Positions 45,065 to 57,582 of a DNA stretch of 64,000 nt are shown here, piece by piece. A program made the translations under genes and the position numbers. The stretch spans positions 992,001-1,056,000 of the forward strand of contig NBAY01000001.1 of NCBI GenBank assembly GCA_002794775.1, given 5' to 3'. Under the pieces are notes generated by a model. That model was given only the letters and a program-made list of their open reading frames with translations, searched no databases and was not told the DNA's origin. The first letter of the stretch is position 1; each line of letters opens with the position of its first letter. Source of the DNA: Porodaedalea pini. Its lineage: Eukaryota; Basidiomycota; Agaricomycetes; Hymenochaetales; Hymenochaetaceae.

Positions 45065-46030
45065 TTTGCTATAAAATGCGGGGGCGGGGGATAGTGGTGA
45101 ATGCCAGTGCTGGCATGCGAGTGGAGTGCGCTGAGAGGCTGTAAAGGCGAGTTGCCGGATTGGTCGACACGCTGCTCAAAATTCGGTGCTGGCCAATCAA
45201 GCGCACGTGTCGCGTGCCGCTGCCTGTGGGTCTCTTGCCGTTTCGACGCAGACCAACGACGACCGTGAAAATTCAATATCAATATTAATGGCAGCCAAGT
45301 GCATTAATATTCAAGCTTCACGCTAGCTCGCACCTCGCCTCAGATGAAAAGCATGAGTCCATGACGGTGGCGAGCAGGCTGTATTCCATTCTGGCATCAC
45401 ATGCAGCATTAATATTGATATTGTTGCTACATATCCCCGGATAGTCTGTATGAAAATTCTATGGCCTTGATAACGGTTGAGAAAGGACTGAAAGAGGGCG
45501 AGAAGATTGCGAGAAGACGGATGGCTTGTACATTTTGAGCATAGTTCCTTGCAGAACTGATTGAGTTTCGGTATCTCTTGTCTGTAGTCGTCGTCGACTG
45601 ACCGTCGTTGTAGTGACTGTACGATCATCTCACTCTCGCTGACGACGAGCTCGACGTGTGTGGACGCCGTGCAGGCCGCCGCGATTTGCGTTGATCTGCG
45701 TTGATACGGCTGTTTCGGCAGCGCACTCGCTTGCAGTGGCCGGTGCCCATCTCTCCTTCTCTCATTCCACTGCCACTCCATCAACCACCGTCATCATCGA
45801 CGCCGTCGTTTTCGCCATCTTCCTTCTCTAGTCCTCGACAGCGAGCAGCGAGCAGCAGGGAAGGTCGAGTCATACGCCGTACATGGTTACAAAAGTTACT
45901 AAGTAGGTGTGCGTAAAAGTAGTCTAGTGGCTGCACTTTGCGCGGTGTTTGATATCTGCCATCTCATCTAGAGTTGCGTTCGAGAACGTCCTCGTTGTCG
46001 ACAGCGTCATCACCACCCGTTCTTTTTGAT
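45065..46030. promoter_or_regulatory. Divergent upstream region with a 17-bp inverted repeat
   Basis: 966 bp between the carrier and RhoGAP starts. It contains CAATATCAATATTAATG at 45274-45290 and its exact complement at 45407-45423, plus ATTAATATTCAAG between them. A minus-strand frame of 153 residues (45323-45784) was not accepted as a gene. Confidence 0.4.
45274..45423. repeat. 17-bp perfect inverted repeat with 116-bp spacer
   Basis: Arms at 45274-45290 and 45407-45423. AT-rich; it might be a protein-binding palindrome pair or the ends of a tiny mobile element. Confidence 0.7.
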
Positions 46031-49000
46031 ATGGACCGCGATACGGCCACGCACCATGCGTCAAACGTGAGTTCGCCTCTCACCTCGACCCCGTCGACTG
46101 GCCTTTTCTCGCCCGCACGCCGCTCGCCTCCTCTGAGCAGATCAGCCATGGGCCAGGCAGAGAGCACCGCGAGGCAACCCGAGCTCCCGTCTTCAGGGCC
46201 ACCGTCGCAGCCGCCGCTCTCGCCTCAGCCGACGAGCAAGTACAGGTTCGCATGGCCCGGTCGCAGGAAGAAGTCGGAGGATTTTACCAAGCTTATGAGC
46301 GGACCGACGTCCTCTCCTGGACCGTCGCCAACAGCAACGCCACCTCCCAGCAGCTTGAGCAACAAGAGCAAGGGAAGGGAGCTCGCTCGCCAAGAGAGCA
46401 ACGTTTCTTCGGCCGACAGCCACACAGGGCTGCACCTGCACGAGCTCTCCCGCCCCCCGTCGCGAAGCTCTGCGAAACAGCTCACGCTGCAATTCGCTTC
46501 GAACACCCTCACAACGCTCAAGGGGAAACTTAACGCTTCTCAATCGTCGGTTTACTCTCGTTCTGCGGCGACTTCGCCTACAACGCCGCCGCCTCCCTTG
46601 CCACCGAAACCTGACATGTCTTGTCTTTCCTCTTCGACATCTTCAAATAGCGCGAACTCTTCAGGGGACTGGGTCTCCCTGGAAAGGTGTAAGCCACTAC
46701 CACCAACCGTAGACGCTTCTGTTCCCGTCACAGAGGTCGAGACTCGACCGGAGATAGTCCCTACGGCAACGGGGACATCTACGGAACATGACGTCAACTT
46801 GCCTCAGCGCAGAGAACGTGAGCGGCGCGAAGACACAGACAAACATACCGCAAAGGAAGTCGCCGACGACTGGCGAAAGAGCGATTCGACGCTACGCACT
46901 GTGCGGCTTGTCGGCTCTCGCACGCCACGTCCGCTTTCCCTTGCGGAGTCAACGAACTCGGGCAACACTGTTCTTCCGACCGTGGGTGCAGGCTCGCCAG
47001 CTGGGAACATGAATATGGGTGCTAGCAAGCGTCTCAGCGCTCTCATGACGGACGTTGATTTTGGCCTCCCGGAGGTCGACAGCGAGGACGATGAAGATGA
47101 CGACGACGACTCGGCATTTGCCTCTGCGCCACCGTCAGCCTTCAATTCGGTGCAAAATCTACAGCAGCAAGAATCGAGTCCCGCGAGCTCTCGTTCCTCA
47201 TCGCCTGCGTCTGCGTCTGGTAAGCCTCAACCGGCGCCCAGACGTGGTTCGCTCTCCATCCGCATCGGACGGCTGTCGGGATCGAAGGGCCGGGCATCGG
47301 AGCACGGGCATATGAGTGGCTCGGACTCTGAGGCGCTTTCTTCGTCTGTGTCGACGCGCGGGACCGGTATGGGAATGTGCACAGCGAACTCATCGACCAC
47401 GTCCGTCACGTCCTCGCCAGGCGCGAGTGCGAAGGACTCGCGGCCCTCTATCGAGATCGCGTCGTCGGCGAGCATCGCATCGAGTATGAGCTCAGAGCAA
47501 CGCCCACATCAGTACGCACAGTACAAGTCCAACGCGAAGCTCGAGCCGTGGAGTGCCCTTTCGTCGAACAACCGCAGCGCATCCGACTCGCAAGCATCAC
47601 TTTCGACGTCCGAGTCTACATCCACGTCTTCGCACACCGGGAGCCTCAGCCGGAACACCGACACAGATAGGAGCGGGCAGCACCCGACTAATCTTAACGC
47701 GTCGCATGGGCCAACGCTGCGTCCTGTTCACCAGCGCACCCGCTTACAGAGCATTCAGGCCCGCGGCTTCCGGCAGACGGCTGTGAGCCTTACGACAGGT
47801 CTTGCCCCCGCGGCGGGCTTTGCACGCAAGGCAGTCGACAGGCTCGGTCGTGCGCTCGGTGGAAGCGCGACGAGTCTTGCGAACGCAGATGGGGACGAGA
47901 TGCTTACGGCGACTGGCAACGGCTATGGGCATGCGCCGTCGGCGTCGGCATCTAATGCAGCGCTGTTTGGAATAGCTGGCCGAGGGCAGCATGCGCACCC
48001 GCACTTGCAGCACCAGCACCACGCCACCAGCACCAGCTTCACGCGCACGACCAGTTGCAAGCGCATCATGGCCCCTCTAGCTCGAAGAAAGCAATGCGCC
48101 GACACGTGGCGAGCCCCTCAGGCACCTGGTCTATTAACTCGAACTCCAACTCGAACTCTGCGTCTCTGTCTGACACAGACGGGGGACCCGCAGGTCCGAA
48201 CCTCGGTCGATGCATGCGAGGGCCGCTCATGGCTTTTAACAATGGGAAGGGTCTGGTGTTCGGAAGGGAGTTGGTACTTTGTGTGCAGGATACGGCTTGC
48301 GAGGTCGGGGTTGAGGGTGGTGTAGATGGGCTTATGCTGGAGGGTAGAAGCTTGCCCGCACTTGTAGTGAGATGTGCGCAGCACATCGTCAAGTGGGGTG
48401 TCCAGGAGGAAGGTCTCTTCCGGTTCGTCTCTTACATTATTCTGTCTCGCGTTGAGATAATGTTACTAACGAGTATGATCATTGTCCTCTACAGCATTTC
48501 TGGCCGCTCAACACACGTATCGAAGCTCCGCGCGGAGTTCGACTCCGGAGCGGACTACGACCTGCGCGAATGTGGGCCGGGCGAGATTGATCCACACGCG
48601 GTGTCGTCGATCTTCAAGGCTTATTTACGTGAACGTGAGTGTCTAACGTAATATTTGGCACTGAGACGGAACGCTAAACTACTATCACGTGTTCTTGACG
48701 TGGCATGTCCGCTGCCATTCAAACAGTTCCAGAGCCGCTGTTGACACGCCATCTGATGCTGTACTTCGAAGCGGCGCTGGCGGCCGAGAATAACATGATC
48801 ATCGCTGCTGACGCGCAGAATACGGGAGGACACAGTGGCTTCGAGCGTGCACGCGGGCCAGGGCTCCCTCGGGTCCGCGCGACAGCGTGCAAGTACGCAA
48901 AGCACCGTCACTCTCAACCTTCGCCGTCCCTACGCTCTCACCGCGTACAGCATCGCCGACGCTGCTGAATGCGCTCACGGCGCTCATCGCGCGCCTGCCG

Positions 49001-50479
49001 AAGGAGAACCGTGACTTGCTGCGCACGGTGACGGAGCTCATTGCGGCTACCGCGCGCGCGAGCCGCGAAACGAAAATGCCGTTGAGCAATTTGTTGCTCG
49101 TGTTTTGCCCGAGTTTGATGATGAGCCCGCCGTTGCTACGTGTGTTGTGTGAGGGTAAGGGTATTTGGGATGGTCCTCCGGCAGACGTTGAGATCCCTGT
49201 TGTTGTTGAGGTCCCGAGTGATGCAGCAAATGTCGACGAGAAGACGGGTGAGGAGGAGAATGATGGTGGGGAGAATGACAATGGAGCTAAGGATGGCGAA
49301 GGTGAAACGGGCTTGCAGTCTCAGCGGACGATCCGTCGATCACCGAGGACGTCAAACGAGCTTGCTAAGAAAGAGGTCGCAGCTGAGGCGGAAGTTATCG
49401 CTGCTCCTTCCAGCGCCCTACCAAGCCTGGCCCTCCCCTCCAACGCATCGCCAGTATTGAATGGGAAAACATCTACGGTCAGCGCGCACACGAAGACAGA
49501 TTCCTCAATGAGCACTCCGCTCAACCTCTATTCGCCAACCGGGCTTACGCACTCGACCAACTCGTCTGATTCGCTCAACACGCCGCCATCCTCGAAACCT
49601 GGAAGTGTTTCCCCAAATGGCTCTGTTGCTCCGACTGCATCTGTGACGAAGCCGGGGCTTGACACTGCTGGTCTGTCCAGCAAGGTCTTCGCACTGCGAG
49701 CACAATCTGATTTGCCGTCGCCTCTGTCACCGTCCGCAGCCAAGATAGCCGTGCGGAAGTCGCTGATCGGAAATCCCGTCCCTTTCCCCATTAGTCTCGG
49801 GATGAGCAGAAGAAGCAGCAGGAACGGAAGTCCGGGCAGCGCTCCCGTCACTCCGATCGAGCATGAAGGTTCCGACCGACTCTCGTCGACATCTTATTCG
49901 TCTTCGAGTCCTAACTTACGAGACGGGACCGTGTCACCTCCGCGACTTGGCAGACGCAAGAGCAAGGCGTCGCTACTCGGCCTCGCGTCGAAGAGGTCGT
50001 TATCATCCCTTTTGGGACTCTCGCAGGCTCAGGCGCAGCCTCCACAAACGGTAGCCCCGGATTTGACGGTCGAGGAGCTCGGACCCGAGTCAGCGCCTCC
50101 GCCGCGCGCACCGACACCGTGTCCCGTTCTCGATCTCCCCATGGACACATCTCGAATGCAGTTCGGACTGGGCCTTACGCTGACAGACGAGCCACAACCA
50201 TTTACCGAGGCGCCTGGCACGCTCAGAGTTCCGTCGCCTGCACCCCGTCCGCAGGGAACGGTGATGAATCGTGCTGCGTCTGACTCATCTGCACTCACAA
50301 ATTCCGTATTTTATACCCCACCGACGTCGACGCGTGCGCTCGCGCCGGCAAACCTCATTTCGGTTGCATCGAGCTCCAGCTCTGGGTCATACAGCTTCCT
50401 CGATTTTAGTATCGGGAAGAGCGAAGAGGAGGAGGACTGGGCGAAGAGCGTGTTGCTAGCGGCGGCAAGTGACGCGTAA
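46031..50479 (+). CDS. RhoGAP-domain protein with long disordered flanks
   Basis: The start is MDRDTATHHASNVSSPLTST; earlier in-frame positions lack ATG. About 680 residues of Ser/Pro-rich sequence lead into a RhoGAP domain at about 48200-49180. It begins FGRELVLCVQDTACE, then the arginine-finger block GLFRISGRSTHVSKLRAEFD (across an intron), SSIFKAYLRELPEPLLTRHL and IARLPKENRDLLRTVTELIA. The domain closes with TKMPLSNLLLVFCPSLMM. A second disordered part with many SP sites follows, and the stop is at 50477-50479. It should accelerate GTP hydrolysis on a Rho/Cdc42-type GTPase. The frame moves by one near 48020 in a CAC/CAG-rich stretch, and again near 48835-48905 where an intron may lie. Both need transcripts; if real the gene is damaged. 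Confidence 0.8.
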
Positions 50480-51145
50480 TGTTAATCACTCGTCGCTGAC
50501 ACATATGAACTGATTTATTGTGACTGATCTGCATTTACTTTTTCCTGTGCGATTCCTTCGGCTTCGTTCAATTCTCGCTTTTACTGTAAGATCACCCCCT
50601 GGTTGGTGTATAATTTGTGTCCGAGTTCGAGATATCGATCTTACATTAGGATGGAATTTGGATCTGCATTACGCTCTCTCCCTACTTTCCGTTCCTTTCT
50701 GCCCACTCATCCCTCACCTCATCTTTATTTTTCCCCATCCATTCTTCCTGCTCGACGTTTTCATGATTCAAATCACATCTTGTTTGCGCACTTGCCTCAC
50801 TGCTATCCAGTCTCGGTCTATCCTCATGTTACTACACCCTTTTTATTCACTGCATGTCGTCGATTGGCATCTAAATAGTAAAAGCAGCTTACGCTCGAGT
50901 CGGTTTGGTAAGATCTAATCGTACAGCCTCACGTGCGATCTGATTGCGTCAGCCGGATCACGAAGCGCAGCGAGACTTGCGCCCGCGTCGGGGACGTCAC
51001 CTGCTTGACGCCGACTCTCGCTCCTTGTCTCAGGGCGCCCCGCAATTTATTGTCATGCATATGAATATCGACTGCAAATCCTCGGCCCTTCAAGCCCAGC
51101 CCGCAACTTTGCTTACTGGCACCCACCACCACCACTACCACTACC
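50480..51145. other. Intergenic, 666 bp
   Basis: 3' end of the RhoGAP gene and promoter of the SNG1-like gene; pyrimidine-rich. CACCACCACCACTACCACTA precedes the next start. No gene seen. Confidence 0.4.
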
Positions 51146-53334
51146 ATGCCGCCGAGGTCGACACTCGACGTCCCCCACCCAACGCACGGCGTCAACGGCT
51201 CCGTCACGCAGTTCGAGGGGAATGAGGACGACCGCACGCGCACGAACTCGCTCAGCTCGAGCACGAGCCGGCTCTCCGCTGCGAAGCAGAACACCGCGGC
51301 ACCCCCGCCGCCGTTCCGCGCACGATTTTGGGATAGCGATCCTGGGATGGCGGTGCGGAGGAAGCAGTACTTCAAGGTACTCGGCGCCGGGACGTTCCTT
51401 ATGATCCTCGTCATTTTCAGCGTGCTCTCGATTTTCTGGGGCTCGCTGTATAGAGTGAATGATTATGTGCACAAGTTGGATGGATGGGTTGTCGTGCGTG
51501 CTTCTCTTCCCTTTGAGGATTCGTGAGGTTGGCGACTATATGCTCACTCCGTCCTTGCTTGCTTGTGATGTCTTTCTAGGACTTTGATGGCGGACCTATC
51601 GGCCAAACGGTCATCCAGGCATTCCAAAATAACACGGGCAGGCCAGAACAAATGACCTGGCATGTTGTCGACGCGTCGCAGTTCCCCAACGGCCTGGATG
51701 ACATTCAGGACGCAGTCGTGCAGGAGAAGACCTGGGTAGCAGTCACCAGTGCGTCCCTACCATTTTCTGTGCATTAACTTCAAGCCGAACGACCATGACT
51801 ATTTTTAGTTAATAAAGGGGCATCGACCAATCTAAGTGCTGCCGTTGCTAGTGCGGATAGCTCGTATAATGGGTCCCTTGCCGTGACTTCGTACGTGGCT
51901 GAGGCACGGAATGAAAATGGCTAGTAAGTGTGCCTTTCTCCTGATTTGGATGTACAGTACTGATATTCTGTTTATCAGCTCGGAGTTCCTCCAACCAACC
52001 GTATGCATACAGGCTTTGAAAAATATCAAGAGTACTTACGACGGGCTTCTGTGTTTATAGATGATGGTTCCGCTCGCTGATGCAGCGCAAGCATTCGCAC
52101 TGCAGAACTCACATCAGCTCGCGGCGAACACGTCGGTTGACTTCCAGACGCTTCTTGCGCGAGCACCAAACGTCATCATTCAGCCGTTGTATTACACGAT
52201 TGCGAATATCAGACCGTTCGACGCACCTGTGTAAATTGCATTTTTCTAAGACATCGTAGACGGCGGTGGTGATCTTGACGTGCTTTTCCAGAGCTGAAGC
52301 TGTTGATTTCGTGGGCCTAATCTATCTGCTTATCATATCTGTAAGCCTTCCCTCTCTTCGGGCGGGAATGTCTGTGTTCTAACCACTCCCTTTTAACGCT
52401 AGTTCATTGTTTGCGTAAGTACCAGGATAAAAAGCGACATCTTCTATGTATTCCTCATGATTAACTGTTGTGATGATCTAGATGATGAATTACCAAGCGC
52501 GCGTCGTTGTCTCTGGGCTCAGCCAACATCTACGGCTCAGTTCGCTTATCATGTTGCGCATGATCATTCCAATTATCCTATATTTCTTTGTATCTGTGAG
52601 TCGGTTCTCCGCTTCCTCTTTCGACTCACAACTCACACGCCATGCAGCTTTTCTTCTCCCTGCTCAGTCTCGCGTTTCAAGCACCCTTCCATCGAGTGTG
52701 AGTTTTTTTATTTTCGCTCGAAACTTGGGCCGGGAGTTGACGTTTGTGGGTAGATTTGGTGGCTGGGGATTCGTTATTTATTGGATGATGAATTGGATGG
52801 GGATGTGCGCCATGTAGGTTCTTTCTCGAGTTGTTTGATTTCACCCACTTATGTTGATGGCTTTGCTTAGGGGGCTAGCAATGGAATCCGTGATCACGCT
52901 CCTCACACCTGCCTTCACACCGTTCTTCCTCGTACTTTGGATTATATGTAGGTGTTATTTATACCATCGAAGTGCGAACGAGGCTCACCAGACGATGTGC
53001 AGCCAACGTCTCCGTCGCGTCCGTGCCCATCCAAGTCCTTCCGGGCATCTTCAAGTACGGATATGCTACGCCATTCTACAACGTCTCGTGCACCGTGCGG
53101 ACCATCCTCTTCAACACACGGAATCAAAGTGAGTGTCTTTCGCCGTCTGCAACAGTTATCTGGCAGGTTGCTGACGCTTGTTGACGTACAGTCGGGCTGA
53201 ACTTTGGTGTCCAAATCGCGTGGATAGCAATATCGCTCATTACGATGCCGCTGTTTACGATCTTCGTGCGCAAGAGGGATGAACGAGCTTGGAGGCGGCA
53301 GCAGGAGGCGGCGAGTAATCAGGAGAAGGTATAA
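51146..53334 (+). CDS. SNG1/DUF3533-family multispan membrane protein
   Basis: Starts MPPRSTLDVPHPTHGVNGSV with a polar N-tail. TM1 is KVLGAGTFLMILVIFSVLSI. A large luminal or outer domain follows (GGPIGQTVIQAFQNNTG, EQMTWHVVDASQFPN, AFALQNSHQLAANTS). The C-terminal part has about five more TMs (VDFVGLIYLLIISFIVCMMN, MLRMIIPIILYFFVSLFFSL, ESVITLLTPAFTPFFLVLWI, LNFGVQIAWIAISLITMPLF). The fold order is like ABC-2 type permeases without an ATPase. Yeast SNG1 gives nitrosoguanidine resistance and affects the plasma membrane leaflet state. The stop is at 53332-53334. More than ten short introns join in phase. Confidence 0.85.
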
Positions 53335-53644
53335 CAACTATGACTTGCTCTCTCGTCGCAAAGAAACGAGAAAATTAGATGAATATGGCGCGACGCTACT
53401 CGATCTACCGTTCTTCATGTCTGTCTGGCATATTTAATTACAATTAATTCTTTATGTTCCATTGTATATAGACGTTTACGCACACGTTTTCATGACCTTC
53501 TCCTTTGACAATAATACAGGTCGTCCTACTTTCACAGAAATGCAAGGGTTGGATGAGATCACAGGAAATGTCTGACTGGGGAAGGTCAGTGCGTCGTGCA
53601 GATATAAAATTGGGAAAGAGAGTTGAGTTCGAGGAAGTTATTTA

Positions 53645-53666
53645 GAGCCCGTTCGGCTGCAGTTTC
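53645..53666 (+). repeat. Left TIR of the Harbinger element
   Basis: 22 nt, exact complement of 56738-56759; TTA just outside. Confidence 0.93.
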
Positions 53667-53929
53667 GCACGCGAAACTCCCTGCCAAAAAAGAAATCATG
53701 ATCGCGCGCGATCTCAATCTTAAACATCGCGATAGAGGCACCGTTCGGCAGCCTCTATTGTGACCCCATATCTCTTTCTGCGATCGCGACATGCCACCAA
53801 AAAATAAAAACAGGTCTGACCTGTTTTTATTTTGTAGCACCCTATCTCGCGACACCGACTTCACCGACTTCAACAGGGCAAAGATTATCCCCCATCTTTC
53901 TTCCTCAACATGCCCTCCACTCTTCATCT

Positions 53930-55105
53930 ATGGCTAAGGAAACTGACAGAACTGTTTGGATTGCATCTCAAGAAGCCACACTGGTCCGGGTGCTCAAGAA
54001 AGCGAAGGAGAAGGGCTTACAGGCTGAGAATGGATGGAAGCCGCAGTCGTTCACCGAGGTCGTCGAGGCGCTGGCAGGCACAGAAAATGACAGTGGTGGG
54101 GCACCAAAGGGTGTTGGACAGGTGAAGGCTCATTTCCAACATGTGAGTACTGTTGCACTCATAATTATGAGCTTATTGATGTATGATTTCTCTTTCCTCA
54201 TCGTCTGCTCAATGGATGGGACCTTTGCGGTCATACTGTTCTCGCAGCTCAAGTCAGAATACCAGGTCATCAAGAAGCTACGCGACAACTCTGGGTTTGG
54301 TTGGGATGATGACCGACAGGTTGCAACAGCAACAGCAGATGTATGGAATGCGTACATCAAAGTACGTTATTCAATTCCTTTCATTTCTTCTTTCTGACTC
54401 GCAAACTTGACAGGAACATCCTAAAGCAAGACTGTGGTGCAAGAAGGCCTTCCTCCTTTTTGATGAAATGAAGGAGCTTGTTGATGGTGTTGTTCCTGAT
54501 GGTAGAGGCGCATTCAGACCTGGTCGCAAGCCCGCAGACACAGCTGGAAGCATGGGCTCAATCACGAGTGCAGTAGATGCTGAGGAGAGCAGTGACAATC
54601 CAGATGATGATGCTATTGACCCAATCCTTCGTGATATTGGAAAGGTATAATCTCATATATCATGTTTGCCATTGTTCTATTGAACAGCGCATCCGTGAAC
54701 TATCTGCCATGCTAATCATTCTTTTCATAGACTAACTCAAAGACACCGCAAAAGCGTCAGGCAACACCAGTTGACGAGGAGACCACCAGTCCAAAGAAGA
54801 AGGGCCGTCAGTCTGGGGCAGCTGCCATCTTTGTTCTCAGCGACACTCTTGAATCAGTTGTCAGCGCATTCCATTCAAGCTCCTCAGGAACAAGTGCCGA
54901 AGTCCCACAGACATCCCCGCAGTGCAAAACAGCTGCCATCTGCACAATTGAGAAGGATGAGGAGTTGTCAGAGGTGGAGATGGTTGAAGTAGCGGAGATG
55001 ATCAGGGAGAGAACAGATATAGCAGACGCATACCTTGCATTGACAAAGAAGGCTACGCGTACAGCCTATTTGCAAAAGGCTCTCGAGAAACATAAGTGCG
55101 CATAA
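53930..55105 (+). CDS. Myb/SANT-like Harbinger accessory protein
   Basis: MAKETDRTVWIASQEATLVR opens a Myb/SANT-like DNA-binding domain of the type found in Harbinger ORF1 (KGLQAENGWKPQSFTEVVEA, HFQHLKSEYQVIKKLRDNSG, DVWNAYIKEHPKARLWCKKA). An acidic region and a basic run (SPKKKGRQSG, likely nuclear signal) follow. The C-terminal helix is IRERTDIADAYLALTKKATR. Four exons join in frame and the stop is at 55103-55105. In active Harbinger systems this protein brings the transposase to the nucleus and to the ends. No break was found, unlike its partner gene. Confidence 0.85.
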
Positions 55106-55240
55106 CTTTATCTCTAAATTATATCCTTAATATGGCCAAGATAGTTTATTGTCTAAATCACCATACAACAATGAAGAATCAGAATACGATGATGAGGAAG
55201 ACTATGTACCAGAGCCAGCAACATCCTTAAAACTTTATCT

Positions 55241-56594
55241 CTATTTACGATGAGAGCGCCTTCTCTGCTTCTCTGCCTTATAATCAATCCACATCTGCTT
55301 TGCAATCTCATCCCGCAAGTTCTCTGCCTGAGTTTTCTCTGCCTGTGTTAATCCACCACTTCGCATCCCATGCTCCTCACCAATTTCCTCTGGCTCGGAC
55401 TCGAAGTCCTCTGGTATATCCGTTGGGTCATGAATGCGAATAATATTGTGAACAACACAGAGCGCCTGAACAAGAGCAGCTTGAGTTTCAATGGAGTACT
55501 CAGGAGCTGAAGCAAAGATCTGGAAATGCTTCTTGAAAACACCAAAAATGTGCTCGACAACATTCCTGGCTGATGCATGCTGGAGATTGAAGAGCTCCTT
55601 CTCATCTTGAGGCCTGGAAGCATTGTTTTAGTCAAATACATTGGAGCTTTTTCATGGATAAGCATGTACTTTTGATTACCTGCAGCTCATTCTCTCAAAT
55701 GATAGCACACACCACGATAAGGTACAACAACCCATGGGCTAGCAGGAAAGCCAGCATCACCAAGGTAGAACCTCTCATGTGGGATTAGAAAGTCCTTTGT
55801 CCTTGCATCCTCAAGGACTGTGCTATCAGCAGCACTACCTTCCCAGCCACTGAGAACATACAAGAACCTCATATCAAAGGATACAATGGCAAGTACATTC
55901 TGGGAGACAGTACCCTTGCAGTTACAGTAACGAGGTCAATCTTCTGCTGGAAGGTGTGCATAGACATGTGTGCCATCAAGAGCTCCAAGGCAGTCTTTGA
56001 AATATGGAAACAGCTTGGGCTGTGCTTGAATTTTGGGAGGGGTGGAATCTGATTCTCGGGGCAGCTTGATGTATGAGCTGTAGACCTCACTTGAAGTTAG
56101 GACATCAATAATGCAATGGAAACACCTGTAAACCAGTTCAAAACATATAGCTAGATATATACACAATTGACTTACTTGGAAATGGTGTCTGCACTCCTCT
56201 TGAATCATCCTTGTACCTTCCGGTTGGACAAGCCCGTTGTTGCAGTGTACAGAAATATTGCTAGCTGCTCATCTGTACACATGTGTTTCATGTCGCAAAG
56301 CCCTCCCTTCTTCTCCAGAACACCTAGCAGCTTGTCAAAAACATGCTGATTCATTCCCATTGCACTTCTGAATGGATCTGGATGCCCTTCTCGAAGCTCT
56401 GCTACAAAGTCTGGGCCAGGCAACTTTGAGTCGTTCATCGGATCCTTTGCAAACATGCTAGCAATTGAATTGACTGCCAGGCCGGCTGATAAGCTGGACA
56501 GAAGGAGAGTTTTTCGCATTAAAGCATGCTGCCTAGTCTGATCTTCAAGTTTTTCCAAGGCTTCTCTAGTGGAGGATGAGCGTGTAACAACCAT
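55241..56594 (-). pseudogene. Harbinger DDE transposase with three premature stops
   Basis: Starts MVVTRSSSTREALEKLEDQT. The HTH-like block MGMNQHVFDKLLGVLEKKGG and TATTGLSNRKVQ match PIF transposases. The catalytic triad is present in LGALDGTHVY (D), WEGSAADSTVLEDA (D) and ARNVVEHIFGVFKKHF (E). Three TGA codons interrupt it at 56205-56207, 55936-55938 and 55687-55689. The family has Arg at the first two places and most likely Trp at the third, so each is a single C-to-T or G-to-A transition from CGA or TGG. The C-terminus QRRRSHRK ends at the normal stop, 55241-55243. Two introns are kept. It is otherwise full length. Confidence 0.88.
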
Positions 56595-56737
56595 GGTGGT
56601 GTTCGGTGTGAAATCTCAAAAAAAATTGATTATCATTAAAAAAAAGATTGTGGTCTGTTCGGCATCGATCAATTTTTTGCTCTATCGCGATTTGCAAGTT
56701 GCGCAAATCGCGATAGAGATAAATCATGATCACGCGT

Positions 56738-56759
56738 GAAACTGCAGCCGAACGGGCTC
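56738..56759 (-). repeat. Right TIR of the Harbinger element
   Basis: 22 nt, exact complement of 53645-53666; TTA follows. Confidence 0.93.
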
Positions 56760-56762
56760 TTA

Positions 56763-57582
56763 GCGTCGATCAAGAGAAGATCGTCTGTCGTTCTGCGCTT
56801 CCCTCTTCCTTTCCCTCTGGGAAGTAACTCGGAAAACAGTCACATACATCAGTGTAAAGCTGTTAATTCTGTGCCTACATAGGATGAATGACTGCGCAGG
56901 ACTATAAGTTGCTCGTACAAAACGAGGATCCAGAATGGCTACGTATTCTCTTCGAATTGAATTAAGGTTGACTATATGTTCTTGGCACGCACGTTTTTCT
57001 ATTTTTACCTACCCGTCCAGACGGCGGCCCGGACTTTGAGCGCAGCTTGTGATGACTCAAGCTCAGATATCACTTCCAGGCCTAGGATTCCTGTATTGAT
57101 ACTCGGCACTGCCTTTTAGTGTAAGTACATACACTAATGCTGGTACTGGCCTGATCCCCCGACGTCGCATTGGTTATCATACAACGCTCTGCTGCATTGA
57201 TTATCACCGATGTAATTCAATGCCGATACAACGGACGACGCACAGAGCCACCATCTCGAACGCTCAAACGGAACGAACTTGACTGGATCACACCTCGGCG
57301 GCAAAGCGTCTTCCATTAAGGTTCACATACAGTCTTCCGACGCTCGTGCGGCCGTTCGGCCCACACGTTCTTCCGAAAGCATACAGTGCCGAGCCAAGCT
57401 CTGCTGCGGATTCCGAGCGAAGTGCAAGTGCACTTAAGCTCCCTCACACCAACGCGCTTCTTTCCGTTTCTTGGACACAAATAACCCACGCTGTGTCTGG
57501 ATGGAATAAGAATGAGGAGCCCCGAGTCGGATGGGCGCCCCGCGTCTTGTCCCCTCCCCACATCTGAGAGCGCGCGCGTACT
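56763..57582. other. Intergenic, 820 bp
   Basis: Downstream of the Harbinger element and upstream of the membrane-protein gene; no supported gene. Confidence 0.4.

Larger units (their letters stand above)
53645..56759. mobile_element. PIF/Harbinger DNA transposon
   Basis: 3,115 bp bounded by perfect 22-bp terminal inverted repeats (GAGCCCGTTCGGCTGCAGTT plus TC) and flanked by TTA at 53642-53644 and 56760-56762, the 3-bp target duplication typical of PIF/Harbinger. It carries the usual two genes in converging order, a Myb/SANT-like protein on plus and a DDE transposase on minus. Subterminal TATCGCGAT-like motifs occur at both ends (near 53730 and 56690). The sharp ends and exact duplication indicate a young insertion. 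The transposase has three stop codons, so this copy can move only with help in trans. Confidence 0.93.

Noticed and set aside
45323..45784. 153-residue minus-strand ORF between the carrier and RhoGAP genes
   Set aside because: No recognisable domain and no neighbouring exons; it overlaps the inverted repeat region. It may be real but I cannot support it.
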